Positions 36,812 through 46,188 of a stretch of DNA of 64,000 nucleotides are shown here, piece by piece. Each line of letters opens with the position of its first letter. Position 1 is the first letter of the stretch. Source of the DNA: CAVQFB01 sp963711675. Lineage in GTDB: Bacteria; Acidobacteriota; Terriglobia; Terriglobales; Acidobacteriaceae. Below the pieces are notes generated by a model. That model made no database searches. It was given only the letters and a program-made list of their open reading frames with translations, and had not been told where the DNA came from. Made by a program: the position numbers and the translations under genes. The stretch covers positions 153,487-217,486 of the forward strand of contig CAVQFB010000016.1 in NCBI GenBank assembly GCA_963711675.1, given 5' to 3'.

Positions 36812-37027
36812 TTGAGTCCAGTCAAGACTACGCGTTGCCCTGAATGCGGCGATCCGCGATTCTATCGATCGCGCTTCCACGGACTATGGGAGAAGATTGC
36901 CCGAATATTTCTGGTTCGTCCGGTGCGCTGCTATTCCTGCGCGCGCCGCTACTGGACGTCCGCGCTCATGTCGACACGCAAGCAAGCGCAACTGCAGAAT
37001 CGAATTCTTTATCGGCCGATGAAGTGA
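36812..37027 (+). CDS. Small zinc-ribbon protein with TTG start
   Basis: A 71-residue protein with two Cys pairs, TRCPECGDPRFYRSR and RPVRCYSCARRYW, forming a zinc ribbon. A GGAGG at 36802-36806 is placed 5 nt before a TTG at 36812; the open frame begins at a TTG overlapping that site (36800), so I prefer the later codon. Between the Cys pairs is a hydrophobic helix (LWEKIARIFLV). Proteins of this kind are frequent in acidobacterial genomes with unknown role. Confidence 0.6.
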   Translation: MSPVKTTRCPECGDPRFYRSRFHGLWEKIARIFLVRPVRCYSCARRYWTSALMSTRKQAQLQNRILYRPMK

Positions 37028-37236
37028 AGCAGCGAACTGAGCTGAAGAATGATTTGAAAAAATTCCGCTGCGGCGCCAGATCCATACGAGAAGGTTGGGC
37101 GGTAACATTCATTTACACGCAGCCTCAGAGAACAATATGGGTCGCATCAGCTTGCCCCTTGCGGCGGTCCAGTATAGCGTAGTGGCTGTGAAAGAGCGGG
37201 GTGCCCGATTCATCGCCTTCTTTGCGACGAGGGGGA

Positions 37237-37746
37237 TCATTTCCTGTCGCTGACCACGATCGTCTCCGCAATGCGATCATGCACACAGCAGCGATTGGGA
37301 TTGGTGAAATACTGAAAGAAGCCGAAGCTACCCTCCAGAAATGACGCTCCGTATCCCAGCGCACGCTCAATCGATTGCCACAAACTGATGCGCGGATGAG
37401 TGAGCGACACTACCCGAATCCCCAACAGACGCTTCCCGAGTGTGCGCCCGTTGCCCACGTACAGGGTCAACCCAAAATACAAAACCACAAAGATCAGGCT
37501 CGACAAGTCATGGAAGTCGAAGTGAACGTCGATATGCGCGTTGGGATTCCTGCCCGAGCGCAGCCACTCCAACAGGATCATCACCGGCGCATACACGATC
37601 AGGACCAGCACGAGATCGAGCAGGAAGGCGGCAGCCCGCCTCCCAAAAGACGCAAGCGGCACCCCAGCAAGAGACTCCATTCGCTCGGTCGCATGGGGGA
37701 CGTAGCATCCTGTCGCGGTGTGGTCTTGAGTGTGCGCGTGGGTCAT
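37237..37746 (-). CDS. RDD-family membrane protein
   Basis: A 169-residue protein with an RDD domain: FGRRAAAFLLDLVLVLIVYAPVMIL (TM1, containing the R and D residues), a polar loop with HIDVHFDFHDLS, TM2 (LIFVVLYFGLTLYVGNGRTLGKRLLGI, the typical G-T-xGK turn) and a last amphipathic segment with HDRIAETIVV. RDD proteins are linked to ion or osmolyte transport in a few cases. The open frame is much longer upstream, but GGGGA sits before the ATG at 37746 and the extra sequence has no membrane or domain character. Confidence 0.8.
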   Translation of the reverse strand: MTHAHTQDHTATGCYVPHATERMESLAGVPLASFGRRAAAFLLDLVLVLIVYAPVMILLEWLRSGRNPNAHIDVHFDFHDLSSLIFVVLYFGLTLYVGNGRTLGKRLLGIRVVSLTHPRISLWQSIERALGYGASFLEGSFGFFQYFTNPNRCCVHDRIAETIVVSDRK

Positions 37747-37870
37747 CGGATCCCCTTTTGAGCTGGGATTGTACACGGGCATTCCAGGGTACCCTCCCCC
37801 CTCCCCCTGTCTTTTGCCTAAAATATAGATAACAGGACGGTTGGCGGTTCCAGGTCCGCGCCTTTCCGTA

Positions 37871-38040
37871 CAAGATCTAGAGCCCAAAGGGCTTATACGT
37901 AAAATATTCCGGAATAAGGAGTTAGGCAACGCCGAAGGCCGAGAATCAACAACTTACGGTGTCGGGACCTCGTAGGATTCCTCGCAAAATCTAGATGTCA
38001 AAGAGCTTACAGCCAAAATCTAGAGCCTAAAGGGCTTAGG
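37871..38040. repeat. Three copies of a 28-bp hairpin-bearing repeat
   Basis: Units of the form CAARATCTAGAGCCYAAAGGGCTTA occur at 37871-37898, 37985-38012 (diverged) and 38013-38040; the last two are direct neighbours with a 28-bp period. The GCC-YAAA-GGC core is palindromic. There are no spacers, so this is not a CRISPR array. Confidence 0.6.
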
Positions 38041-38065
38041 TCGAGGCTGTCGGGGAAGGCGATTC

Positions 38066-38118
38066 CCAGGTTAGCGCCCAAAATCGGGGCGCGAACCTGG
38101 GGCACCGACATGGGTGCC
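38066..38118. repeat. Double-hairpin dispersed repeat (copy 1)
   Basis: CCAGGTTAGCGCCC pairs across AAAATC with GGGGCGCGAACCTGG, followed by a second small hairpin GGCACC-N6-GGTGCC. A 45-bp core with 3 differences recurs at 63776-63822. Confidence 0.75.
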
Positions 38119-38264
38119 GAGAAGCTTTTCCGTGCTCATGCTGTGAGCTATAGAGACATAACGATGATTAGCTCTTAGATGTAATGAGGTCAAGGACGTG
38201 GGTCACAGATTGGCGGGTCATCCTGAGAGAGATATGGAGTTAGTGGGAGGCGCCCGTGTAAATG

Positions 38265-38303
38265 CCACACCTTCGAAAAACCGCGAAGGGTGGGGCAGCC
38301 GGC
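38265..38303. repeat. REP-like hairpin
   Basis: CCACACCTTCG pairs with CGCGAAGGGTGGGG around AAAAAC. It ends in the GGGGCA motif shared by hairpins near the transposase gene. It lies just past the antitoxin stop and may serve as its terminator. Confidence 0.55.
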
Positions 38304-38316
38304 AGAAGAGCCGTGA

Positions 38317-38622
38317 CTACTGCGCGGCTTCGACAGTGAGCTTAAGACCCACGGCTTTCGTCACGGCAACCAGAGTTGAGAGTCGGGGGTTGCCACGGCG
38401 TGATAAGGCGCGGTACAGGCTCTCGCGCTCGATCCCGGCGGCTTTGGCCACCTTGGCAATGCCGCCTCGTGCTTCGGCGATGCGACGCAAAGCGACAAGG
38501 AGCACGCTCGGTTCGTCATCGTCCTCGAGCGCGGCCCGAAGGTATTCCGCGGCGAACTCCGGATGATCGCGCAGTTCTCGAACGACGGCTTCATCATGGG
38601 AAATGCTCGCCCTGCGTTTCAT
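38317..38622 (-). CDS. HigA-type antitoxin, XRE-family, no partner visible
   Basis: A 101-residue DNA-binding antitoxin of the 'putative addiction module antidote' family. Helical N-terminus (FAAEYLRAALEDDDEPSVLLVALRRIAEARG), helix-turn-helix (GGIAKVAKAAGIERESLYRALSRRGNPRLSTLVAV) and a short tail (LKLTVEAAQ). Family members normally lie right after a RelE/HigB-like (Gp49) toxin gene and repress the pair. Here no toxin frame is present: the upstream 465 bp hold repeats only, and the downstream side has none. A palindrome at 38674-38689 next to the promoter suits autoregulation. Confidence 0.85.
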   Translation of the reverse strand: MKRRASISHDEAVVRELRDHPEFAAEYLRAALEDDDEPSVLLVALRRIAEARGGIAKVAKAAGIERESLYRALSRRGNPRLSTLVAVTKAVGLKLTVEAAQ

Positions 38623-38673
38623 GGTGTCCTTTCTTTGAGTGACGCGACGGCGGACTTCCGTTGCAGGCTCATT

Positions 38674-38689
38674 GTAACTTATAAGTCAC
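38674..38689. promoter_or_regulatory. Palindromic operator candidate upstream of the antitoxin
   Basis: GTAACTTATAAGTCAC is a near-perfect 16-bp palindrome (10-bp perfect core ACTTATAAGT, 38677-38686) located 52 bp before the antitoxin start, and TACAAT on the minus strand overlaps its edge as a -10 box. Typical of antitoxin autoregulation. Confidence 0.5.
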
Positions 38690-38704
38690 ACACTGCCGGG
38701 TGCC

Positions 38705-38739
38705 CCATCCTAGCGCGTTTTTTGCGCTAGGGTGGGATT
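38705..38739. repeat. REP-like hairpin
   Basis: CCATCCTAGCGC-GTTTTTT-GCGCTAGGGTGGG, preceded by GGTGCC and followed by ATTCCACGA; another variant of the local GGTGGG-type hairpins. Confidence 0.55.
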
Positions 38740-38842
38740 CCACGAACGTGTGCGCAAACATCGCCGAGTGCCTAGGTTCGCGCGGTTTGCTGGCGCCAAA
38801 AAGCGAGCGGACACTCGCGGAACCAACCCGATCCTTTTCCTG

Positions 38843-38949
38843 TTTGTCATCGTGATCCGCGCGAGGGAGCGCAGCGGAGGGAGCGCGGAGAAAGCCTGCC
38901 CTGAGCGAAGCCGAGCTTTCGCGAGGCGAGTCGAATGGGGACCTGCTTT
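38843..38949 (-). repeat. 107-bp repeat, inverted arm A
   Basis: On the minus strand it begins AAAGCAGGTCCCCATTCGAC and ends GATGACAAA. It matches 41784-41890 on the opposite strand with 3 differences in 107 bp. Shorter relatives lie at 46675, 48005, 59758 and 60995. Confidence 0.9.
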
Positions 38950-39087
38950 TCGGGACGACATGATCCGGGCCCAGGTCGGACGCCCCTTGACAACTTTCGG
39001 CTCTGGGCGCAGACTCTAGCGGTTTCAAGCACGTACTCTCCCCCGCTTTCTCGGCCCCGATCCTGGAATCCCACACTGGAGCAGACT

Positions 39088-39956
39088 ATGAATGCCAGCC
39101 GTCTGTCGGTTGTGTGCGCGGCCATCCTGGCCGCGGGAATAATCGTCTTCTGCGGCAACGCGGCAGCCGACACCGCTAAGCCTCGAATCTTCATCACAGA
39201 CAGTCAATCCTGGGAGGTCGCAGGTTCCGCCGGAGGGGCCAACGGCGCATTCGCCAGCAGTATGCGCGGCGGTGCCCGGCCACAGACGGCAGAAATCATC
39301 AAGACGTTCGGCGAGCGTTGCGAGCCCGTGATTGTCAACAACAAACAGGAGAAGGCTGACTACATCGTCCTTCTCGATCACGAAGGGGGCAAAGGCTATC
39401 TCCGCAGGAGAAACAAGGTAGCGGTGTTCAATAAAGACGGAGATGCAATCGTGAGCCGCTCCACCCGGTCGTTGGGCAACTCCGTTCAGGACGCCTGCGA
39501 AGCCATCGTCGCAGATTGGGCCGGACGCGGTCAGAGCGCGAGCGCTGCCGCAGCAGGGCCTGCGCCGCCGGTTCAAGACATTCCCGGCAAACGTGCCCTG
39601 GTCGTTCCCGATAAACCAAGGACAGACGCACTCTCAGCTCCGCCGCCCGTCGTACCTGCAGCAAAGCACGACGTAGAGATGACCAGCAAGTCCGCAATCG
39701 TTCCAGTGCCCCAGGTTGAATACACGTCCGCTGCTTCCGCCGCTGCCGATGCGGGTACAGTCTCGATCACATCGAACCCGGACGGAGCAGAGATATTCAT
39801 TGACTCCGTAGGCCAGGGCCACGCCCCCGCAATCCTTCACCTAACGGCGGGCAACATAGTGTCCAGTTGGTAGCTTCAGGCTACAAGGATTGGTCTTCGG
39901 AAGTTGCAGTGAAATCCAACTCGATAGTGAATGTGACCGCCGAACTGCAAAAATAG
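39088..39956 (+). CDS. Secreted PEGA-domain protein, frameshift near the 3' end
   Basis: About 289 residues after one frame correction near 39853. Signal peptide at residues 1-28 (LSVVCAAILAAGIIVFCGNAAA). A domain of about 110 residues follows (PRIFITDSQSWEVAGSAGG; ADYIVLLDHEGGKGYLRRRN), then a Pro/Ala-rich linker and a C-terminal PEGA domain: VSITSNPDGAEIFIDSVGQG in the first frame, continuing as GQHSVQLVASGYKDWSSEVA and VNVTAELQK in the next, with a stop at 39954-39956. The clean frame stops at 39873. PEGA domains are small beta folds found on surface proteins. It sits 126 bp upstream of thsA; I have no evidence that it belongs to the defence system. Confidence 0.75.
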
Positions 39957-40082
39957 GAGGTGAGTTGACCAATCGACAATTCTAGAGAAGCCACTCGGTA
40001 GCTGGAGCGCAGCGAAACCTTAGGCGGAAGGACCCCGCTATGTGCCTAGTAGTTCCTTGAAGAGACGAAGGAAGATCAACTA

Positions 40083-40926
40083 ATGAGATCTCGACTTGAC
40101 CTTTGGCGCGGCATTTACCGGCATCCATGGAAGACCGCGCAGCACATATTCACAAGTTTCAGTGTCCTTTTCACACTAGTCAAGGGTATTACCCACTTTA
40201 TACCAGCCGTTAAGATCGAAGGCCCTTTCGCCCTGACGACTGCAGTGGTCATAAGCGTTGTCTTCGGACTCGAGAAAAGTTTGGAAGCCTTCTCGAATTG
40301 AAATACCCATCGCGAACTGCAACACAACTATCGAAGTCATTTTTGGAGACCTTTTCAAGCAAGATGGGATTCGCGTGATTGCGGTCAGCGAGTTCTTCGA
40401 CAGCAAACTCGGCAAGCCGGTATCGGACAAGAGTATTCATGGACTTTTTCTTCAGAAGTGTTTTGGCGGCTATCCGGAGCCGTTCGATAAACAGGTAGAC
40501 GAGCAGTTGAAGAGTATGAAATATGAAGAGGTCGCGAAGATCGACGGGAAAACCAAGAGCTACTCGATTGGAGCGACCGCTCTAATCGCGGTCAATCAAG
40601 ACCGTTACCTGGCATTCGCGTTTGCGAAAGCTGACCCAGATACCTGCAAAGCATACTCCGACGTAACTATGATGTGGGTAGCGTTGCATGAGCTCTGGCA
40701 ACGTGTACGGGTTGAGTCTGGCGGTCACGCGGTCAATCTACCTCTCGTTGGCAGCGGCCTATCCGGTCTAGGCTTGCCAACCCGTGACCTCCTGAATCTT
40801 ATTATCCTTTCAGCGATCACGGAGACAAAATCAAAAGAAGTGACCCAAAGAATCCGAATCGTACTGCATCGCGATCGGTTTGATGACCTTGATCTCAGAG
40901 ATGTTAAACAGCACTGGAAGGAATAA
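40083..40926 (+). CDS. thsA: Type II Thoeris effector ThsA: two TM helices plus macro domain (one frameshift)
   Basis: About 280 residues. Residues 1-72 hold two membrane helices (IFTSFSVLFTLVKGITHFI and FALTTAVVISVVFGL). The rest is the ThsA-type macro domain: TTIEVIFGDLFKQDGIRVIA, KPVSDKSIHGLFLQKCFGG, the nucleotide-loop LPLVGSGLSGLGLPTRDLLN and a C-terminal VLHRDRFDDLDL. In type II Thoeris this macro domain binds a signal nucleotide made by the TIR protein, and the membrane part then causes growth arrest or death of infected cells. The two parts lie in different frames; removing one A from the AAAA at 40275-40278 joins them as FGLEKVWKPSRIEI. AAGGAAGA precedes the ATG. thsB starts 3 bp after the stop. 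Confidence 0.85.
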
Positions 40927-40929
40927 CGG

Positions 40930-41488
40930 ATGGCTTACCGGAATGGAACCTACGTGGCGTTTCACGCGGCTGGCACAAACCAACCGGGGAAGTCAGACAT
41001 CGACTACTACAACCTGCTGAAGGCGTGGACAGCGAAAACAGACGATGACTTTACCATGATCAACAGCCATGAAAAAGCTTTCTGCCGTGCGGGACACAAG
41101 TATGCGCACCACTCTGCGCCATTCGCTCCTTGAGCGGCTAAGGAACTCGAAGAACATGGTTTTGGTCATCGGCCAGACAACTTGCCAAGACACCGACTGG
41201 GTCCCGTTTGAAATTGAACAGGCGGTAGATACTTATGGGATACCAATTATTGCCGCATATACTGTGTACGATAAGCCCATTAGAAGTCCGTCATCGTGGT
41301 CGGGATATTGGCCGAAAGCGCTTGCCCTGAGGATCAACAACGAAACGGCCCACGTCATCCATATCCCATTTAAGAAAGAGGCTTTGAAGGATGCGATCTC
41401 TCAGTTTTCGCACGCCAACCCCCCGAAGGGTAAGGGCCTAGGAGTCTACGGGGACGAGGCATACAGATTCTTCGGCATCGGGGATTAG
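40930..41488 (+). CDS. thsB: Type II Thoeris sensor ThsB: TIR-like domain (one frameshift)
   Basis: About 185 residues of the DUF1863/ThsB TIR-like family, which senses phage and makes an NAD-derived signal that activates ThsA. Strand A with the opening loop is GTYVAFHAAGTNQPGKSDID; then DFTMINSHEK, VRDTSMRTTLRHSLLERLRN, strand D NMVLVIGQTT, and WVPFEIEQAVDTYGIPIIAA, where the Glu of FEI (codon 41210-41212) aligns by position with the catalytic Glu of characterised ThsB. The first 49 codons are in one frame and the remainder in the next; deleting one A from AAAAA at 41072-41076 joins them as SHEKLSAVRD. The gene overlaps nothing and follows thsA after 3 bp, with GGAAGGA as ribosome site inside the thsA end. 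Confidence 0.85.
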
Positions 41489-41929
41489 AGCCCGTCAAGC
41501 AGCCGGGCGCCGCACTCTTCGCACCTTTCGAAACGTGGGAGTCAAGTTTTCCAAGACCGCGATAGGGAACTTCGTGGTAGAGGGCAAGAATGGAGGAGAA
41601 ATCAGGATGGACGCGGCGGGTGGCCCGGCCTTTCGCGTTCTGTGCGAAGGCCGGGGGTGTTAAACACGCTCGCGGCATCGCACTCACGGTGAAATGCAGA
41701 TTCCTCGCACGGCTCGCCTCCGCAAGCTCAGCTCGCCGGCTCGGAATGACAAAACGATAGATTGCGATCGTGGCTGTGTCGTGAAAGCAGGTCCCCATTC
41801 GACTCGCCTCGCGAAAGCTCGGCTTCGCTCAGGGCAGGCTTTCTCCGCGCTCCCTCCGCTACGCTCCCTCGCGCGGCTCAGGATGACAAAGAGAAAAGTG
41901 GCGTAACGCGGCGCTAAAGCGCCGCTCTT
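41489..41929. other. Repeat-filled intergenic region after thsB
   Basis: No gene. It contains a perfect hairpin (CGGCCTTTCGC...GCGAAGGCCGGGG, about 41627-41660), a short dispersed repeat at 41697-41752 ending GGCTCGGAATGACAA (a relative lies at 63905-63964), arm B of the 107-bp inverted repeat (41784-41890) and a palindrome GCGGCGCTAAAGCGCCGC (41909-41926). Confidence 0.7.
41784..41890 (+). repeat. 107-bp repeat, inverted arm B
   Basis: Inverted partner of 38843-38949, 3 differences over 107 bp; both arms begin AAAGCAGGTCCCCATTCGAC. The PEGA, thsA and thsB genes lie between the arms (2.8 kb). Confidence 0.9.
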
Positions 41930-42577
41930 TCACAAAATCTCTCTGAATGTCCGGGGCACCGTGGAAGAGCGGCCCTTCAGGGCCGCGTTGGCGGGTGCCA
42001 GGAAGAGGCCTTCAGGGCGGGCACTACTGGCCTGACAATCTGCCCGGCCCGCTACCTTGATCTGCAGCGGACATTCCTGCGCATTAAGCTTGACCTCCAC
42101 CACAGCTTGGCCGGAATAGAAGCGATAGCTACTCCATGCCCACCCGCCTGGTTGGCTTGCCAGCCCACGTTTCACCGGGTTGTAGTGCATGTATTGCAGC
42201 TTCTCCTTCTCCTTTTTTCCGGTCCAGACGTTGAAATCGTAGAAGCGCTCTTGCCAGACCTGACCCGTTTCCGTCTTTGATCCTGATTCCGGCTCCTCAT
42301 CGCCGCGGTGGAGAGACCACGCAAAGCGCTGTTTGAGCACCTGCATCACCGTGGAAGGCGTTCCGAATTCCGGTTCGCCAACCAGCAGGTGAAAGTGCTC
42401 GGGCATGACGACGTATCCCGAGACCACAAAGCGGTAACGCTGACGCACTTGCTCGAAGATTGTCAGGAAGAGATCGCGACGCCACCGGGTTCCGAGGAGC
42501 GGTCGTCGCCGGTAGCAGCTGCAGGTGATGAAATGCAGATCGTGGGAACCATAGAATCGTCGCAGGCCAGTCGGCAT
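41930..42577 (-). CDS. REP-associated tyrosine transposase (RAYT, Y1_Tnp)
   Basis: A 215-residue single-strand DNA transposase/endonuclease related to IS200/IS605 TnpA. The HUH motif is HFHLLV in VVMPEHFHLLVGEP; the catalytic Tyr is in KLQYMHYNPVKRGL, followed by the typical SQPGGWAWSSYRFY. RAYTs are single-copy genes that move or maintain REP palindromes. Here REP-like hairpins flank it: an identical-family 21-bp palindrome inside its 3' end (41967-41987, translated as NAALKGRSS) and hairpin units beyond its 5' end (42622-42940). The last 60 or so codons run through repeat sequence, so the natural C-terminus may be shorter. Confidence 0.9.
   Translation of the reverse strand: MPTGLRRFYGSHDLHFITCSCYRRRPLLGTRWRRDLFLTIFEQVRQRYRFVVSGYVVMPEHFHLLVGEPEFGTPSTVMQVLKQRFAWSLHRGDEEPESGSKTETGQVWQERFYDFNVWTGKKEKEKLQYMHYNPVKRGLASQPGGWAWSSYRFYSGQAVVEVKLNAQECPLQIKVAGRADCQASSARPEGLFLAPANAALKGRSSTVPRTFREIL
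41967..41987. repeat. Hairpin repeat GAGCGGCCCT-TC-AGGGCCGCG (copy 2)
   Basis: Identical to 23344-23364. It lies inside the 3' end of the transposase reading frame. Confidence 0.75.
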
Positions 42578-42621
42578 GTGGCGAGCTTAATGGGAGACGG
42601 ACCGGACGTCTGTGACGAGTG

Positions 42622-42940
42622 CCCGCCCTTTCGCACAGAGCGCGAAAGAACGGGGCACCCCCGATTCCCTCCGCTACGCTCCCTCGCGCGCTCAGGAGGA
42701 CAAGAAGGGAAAGATGGAATGCGGCGGGGAAATCCCAAGCGAGAGAGGAAAGTGGAATCCCGCCCTTTCGCATAGAACGCGAAAGAACGGGGCACCCCCG
42801 ATTCCCTCCGCGACGCTCCCTCGCGCGCTCAGGAGGACAAGAAGGAGAAAGGTTCGGGTTATGCGGCGGGGAAATCCCAAGCGAGAGAGGAAAGTGGAAT
42901 CCCGCCCTTTCGCACAGAACGCGAAAGAACGGGGCACCCC
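42622..42940. repeat. Tandem REP-like units, period 137-142 bp, 2.3 copies
   Basis: Each unit opens with an imperfect hairpin (CCCGCCCTTTCGC, loop, GCGAAAGAACGGGG) followed by CACCCC, then CGATTCCCTCCGC-type sequence, CTCAGGAGGACAAGAAGG, and GGGGAAATCCCAAGCGAGAG. Copies start at 42622, 42759 and 42901 (last one truncated). It begins 44 bp from the transposase start codon and holds no gene; the frames across it are repeat artefacts. The remaining bases to 43229 show only one more hairpin-like stretch around 43012-43075. Confidence 0.8.
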
Positions 42941-43229
42941 GGGTGTCAGAAGATGATGAAGATGAGATAGACGGAAAAGGCGGGACACCCTGAGAGAAGA
43001 ATGGAGTTAGCGGGAGATGTCCGTGGAATCCCACTTATCGCAAAAGGCGGAAAGGATGGGCGCACCCGGCTTCATCGGGCTCAGGCCATAATGGTTATGC
43101 AGAGAGCACGTCAAGTGGTTATTGAGTCTGATCACCTGGGAATGCGAAGCTTAGGTCCAGGTATCTGCGAGGCCTTCATCTTCGGAGACAGTTTTTAATG
43201 CTACGCATTCGCCCTTGCCTGGAGTGTCG

Positions 43230-44162
43230 ATGAGCGGTGGCTTGGTGAATTCGTCGGCAGTCGTGGTTCTCGTCGCAATTCCCAGCCAGGTGATTTGGTC
43301 GTATTTTTCCTTTTGGGTGGTTTTTGCAATCGGACTGGTCACGATTTTTCTTCGCGGCGAATGGCAAAAGGCGCGAGGATTCGACAAGCTCATTCTGTTC
43401 GGGCCAATTTTCTACGCCGCGCCCATCGCGGCCTTCGGCACCGAACATTTCACCCTGACCAAGCTCATCGCGTCGCATCGTGCCGGCGTGGATTCCGTGG
43501 CATATGTTTTGGGCGTACTTCGTCGGCACTTGCTTTATCGCCGCCGCGCTGAGCCTGGTGACGAAGATTCAGGTGCGTCTCTCGGCAAGTTTGCTCGCTT
43601 TGACGTTTTTTCTTTTCGTAGTGCTGATGGACGCCCCGGCCTGGTTACGCAATCCGCGAAACCGGATTGGGCTGGCGCTCACGCTGCGGGAACTCTCCTT
43701 CAGCGGCGGCCCTCTGGCGCTGGCCGCCAGCCTTACCGAAGAATGCCGCGAGCGCGGCGACAAACATCCTAGCGACGGTTGCGCGATACTTCGTTGCCAT
43801 TCCCGTGCTGTTTTACAGCTTCGAGCAATTTATGCACGGCGATCACGTTCCCGGCGTTCCGCTGGAAGTGCTGACTCCCACGTGGATCTGTGGGACACGC
43901 CATTTGGACCTACGTGGCGGCCGTGGTTTACGCAGTCGCAGGCTCCATGTTGCTTGTCGGCAAGAAAACCCGCGCCGCGGCGACCTGGGTGGGCTTGACC
44001 GTGCTCTTCGTGGAGTTGGTCGTGTACGTGCCGATCGCCGTGGTGGAACGCGCCAGCCTCGACAAGGGTCTTAATTACATGGCGGATACACTGATGTTTT
44101 GCGGCACCGTTCTTCTGCTCGCGGGTGCCATGCCGCGCGAACGCCTCAACCTGCCGGGATGA
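43230..44162 (+). pseudogene. Multi-pass membrane protein (DoxX-like C-terminus), frameshifted
   Basis: About 310 residues in three or four frame pieces. Piece 1 (ATG at 43230) has FWVVFAIGLVTIFLRG and LILFGPIFYAAPIAAFGTEH. Piece 2 adds WHMFWAYFVGTCFIAAALSL and RLSASLLALTFFLFVVLMD. Piece 3 holds RYFVAIPVLFYSFEQFMHG and the last piece, clean from about 43890, holds YVAAVVYAVAGSMLLVGK and LTVLFVELVVYVPIAVVER. Frame changes are near 43485, 43735 and 43890. The helix pattern, with a second DoxX-like unit, suggests an inner-membrane protein of unknown role. Confidence 0.65.
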
Positions 44163-44179
44163 CAAGTGAGAGAAGAAAA

Positions 44180-44201
44180 GCCCCGCTCTGGCGAGCGGGG
44201 C
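44180..44201. terminator. Hairpin terminator after the DoxX-like gene
   Basis: GCCCCGCTC-TGGC-GAGCGGGGC, with the same 9-bp stem as at 35336. T-rich flanks are weak on the plus strand (CTTGTAATTT) and better on the minus strand (TTTTCTTCTC). Confidence 0.6.
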
Positions 44202-44330
44202 CTTGTAATTTGGAAGCTCACGTCGCGCTTTATTGTCCGGCGTTGCCGGACGCGCGGTCGCTCGCCCAGGTCCTTCGACTCGCGCAACAATCGCGCGCGC
44301 TCAGGATGACAATTTCAGGGAAAAAGAAAA

Positions 44331-44352
44331 GCCCCGCTCTGGTGAGCGGGGT
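44331..44352 (-). terminator. Intrinsic terminator of the groES-groEL operon
   Basis: CCCCGCTC (44332-44339) pairs with GAGCGGGG (44344-44351). On the minus strand the stem is followed by CTTTTCTTTTT. Third occurrence of this stem in the window. Confidence 0.75.
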
Positions 44353-44391
44353 CTTCTGAAAAGCGGCGGACAAGAGTGTCCGCCCTACACA

Positions 44392-44418
44392 GCGCGGGCG
44401 AGGGCGCCCGCGCCACAC
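44392..44418. repeat. Hairpin repeat GCGGGCG-AGG-GCGCCCGCGCCACAC (copy 1)
   Basis: The same sequence recurs at 47925-47950. It is preceded by another small palindrome, GGCGGACAAGAGTGTCCGCC (44364-44383). Confidence 0.7.
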
Positions 44419-44426
44419 AATCAGTC

Positions 44427-46094
<1,668 letters not shown>

Positions 46095-46188
46095 AATTCA
46101 GAATCTCCTATTCAGAATGAAATGTTGTGCAGGCAGCTGCCTGCGAGAAAGCTAGGAAAGCTGTCAGCTCTCAGCTGTCAGCTATCAG

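Noticed and set aside
37985..38040. Possible short CRISPR (28-bp units)
   Set aside because: The units are directly adjacent with no spacer, and only two are in tandem.
39088..39956. PEGA protein as a third component of the Thoeris system
   Set aside because: It is exported, lies 126 bp upstream with its own frame end, and no known Thoeris type has such a partner.
40270..41080. Programmed +1 frameshifting in thsA and thsB
   Set aside because: Both sites are simple A-runs with no stop codon or structure typical of +1 sites, and comparable breaks occur in groEL and many others, so sequence error is simpler.
42622..42940. Possible CRISPR array
   Set aside because: Repeats are over 130 bp with no unique spacers and no cas genes nearby; they fit tandem REP-like units.
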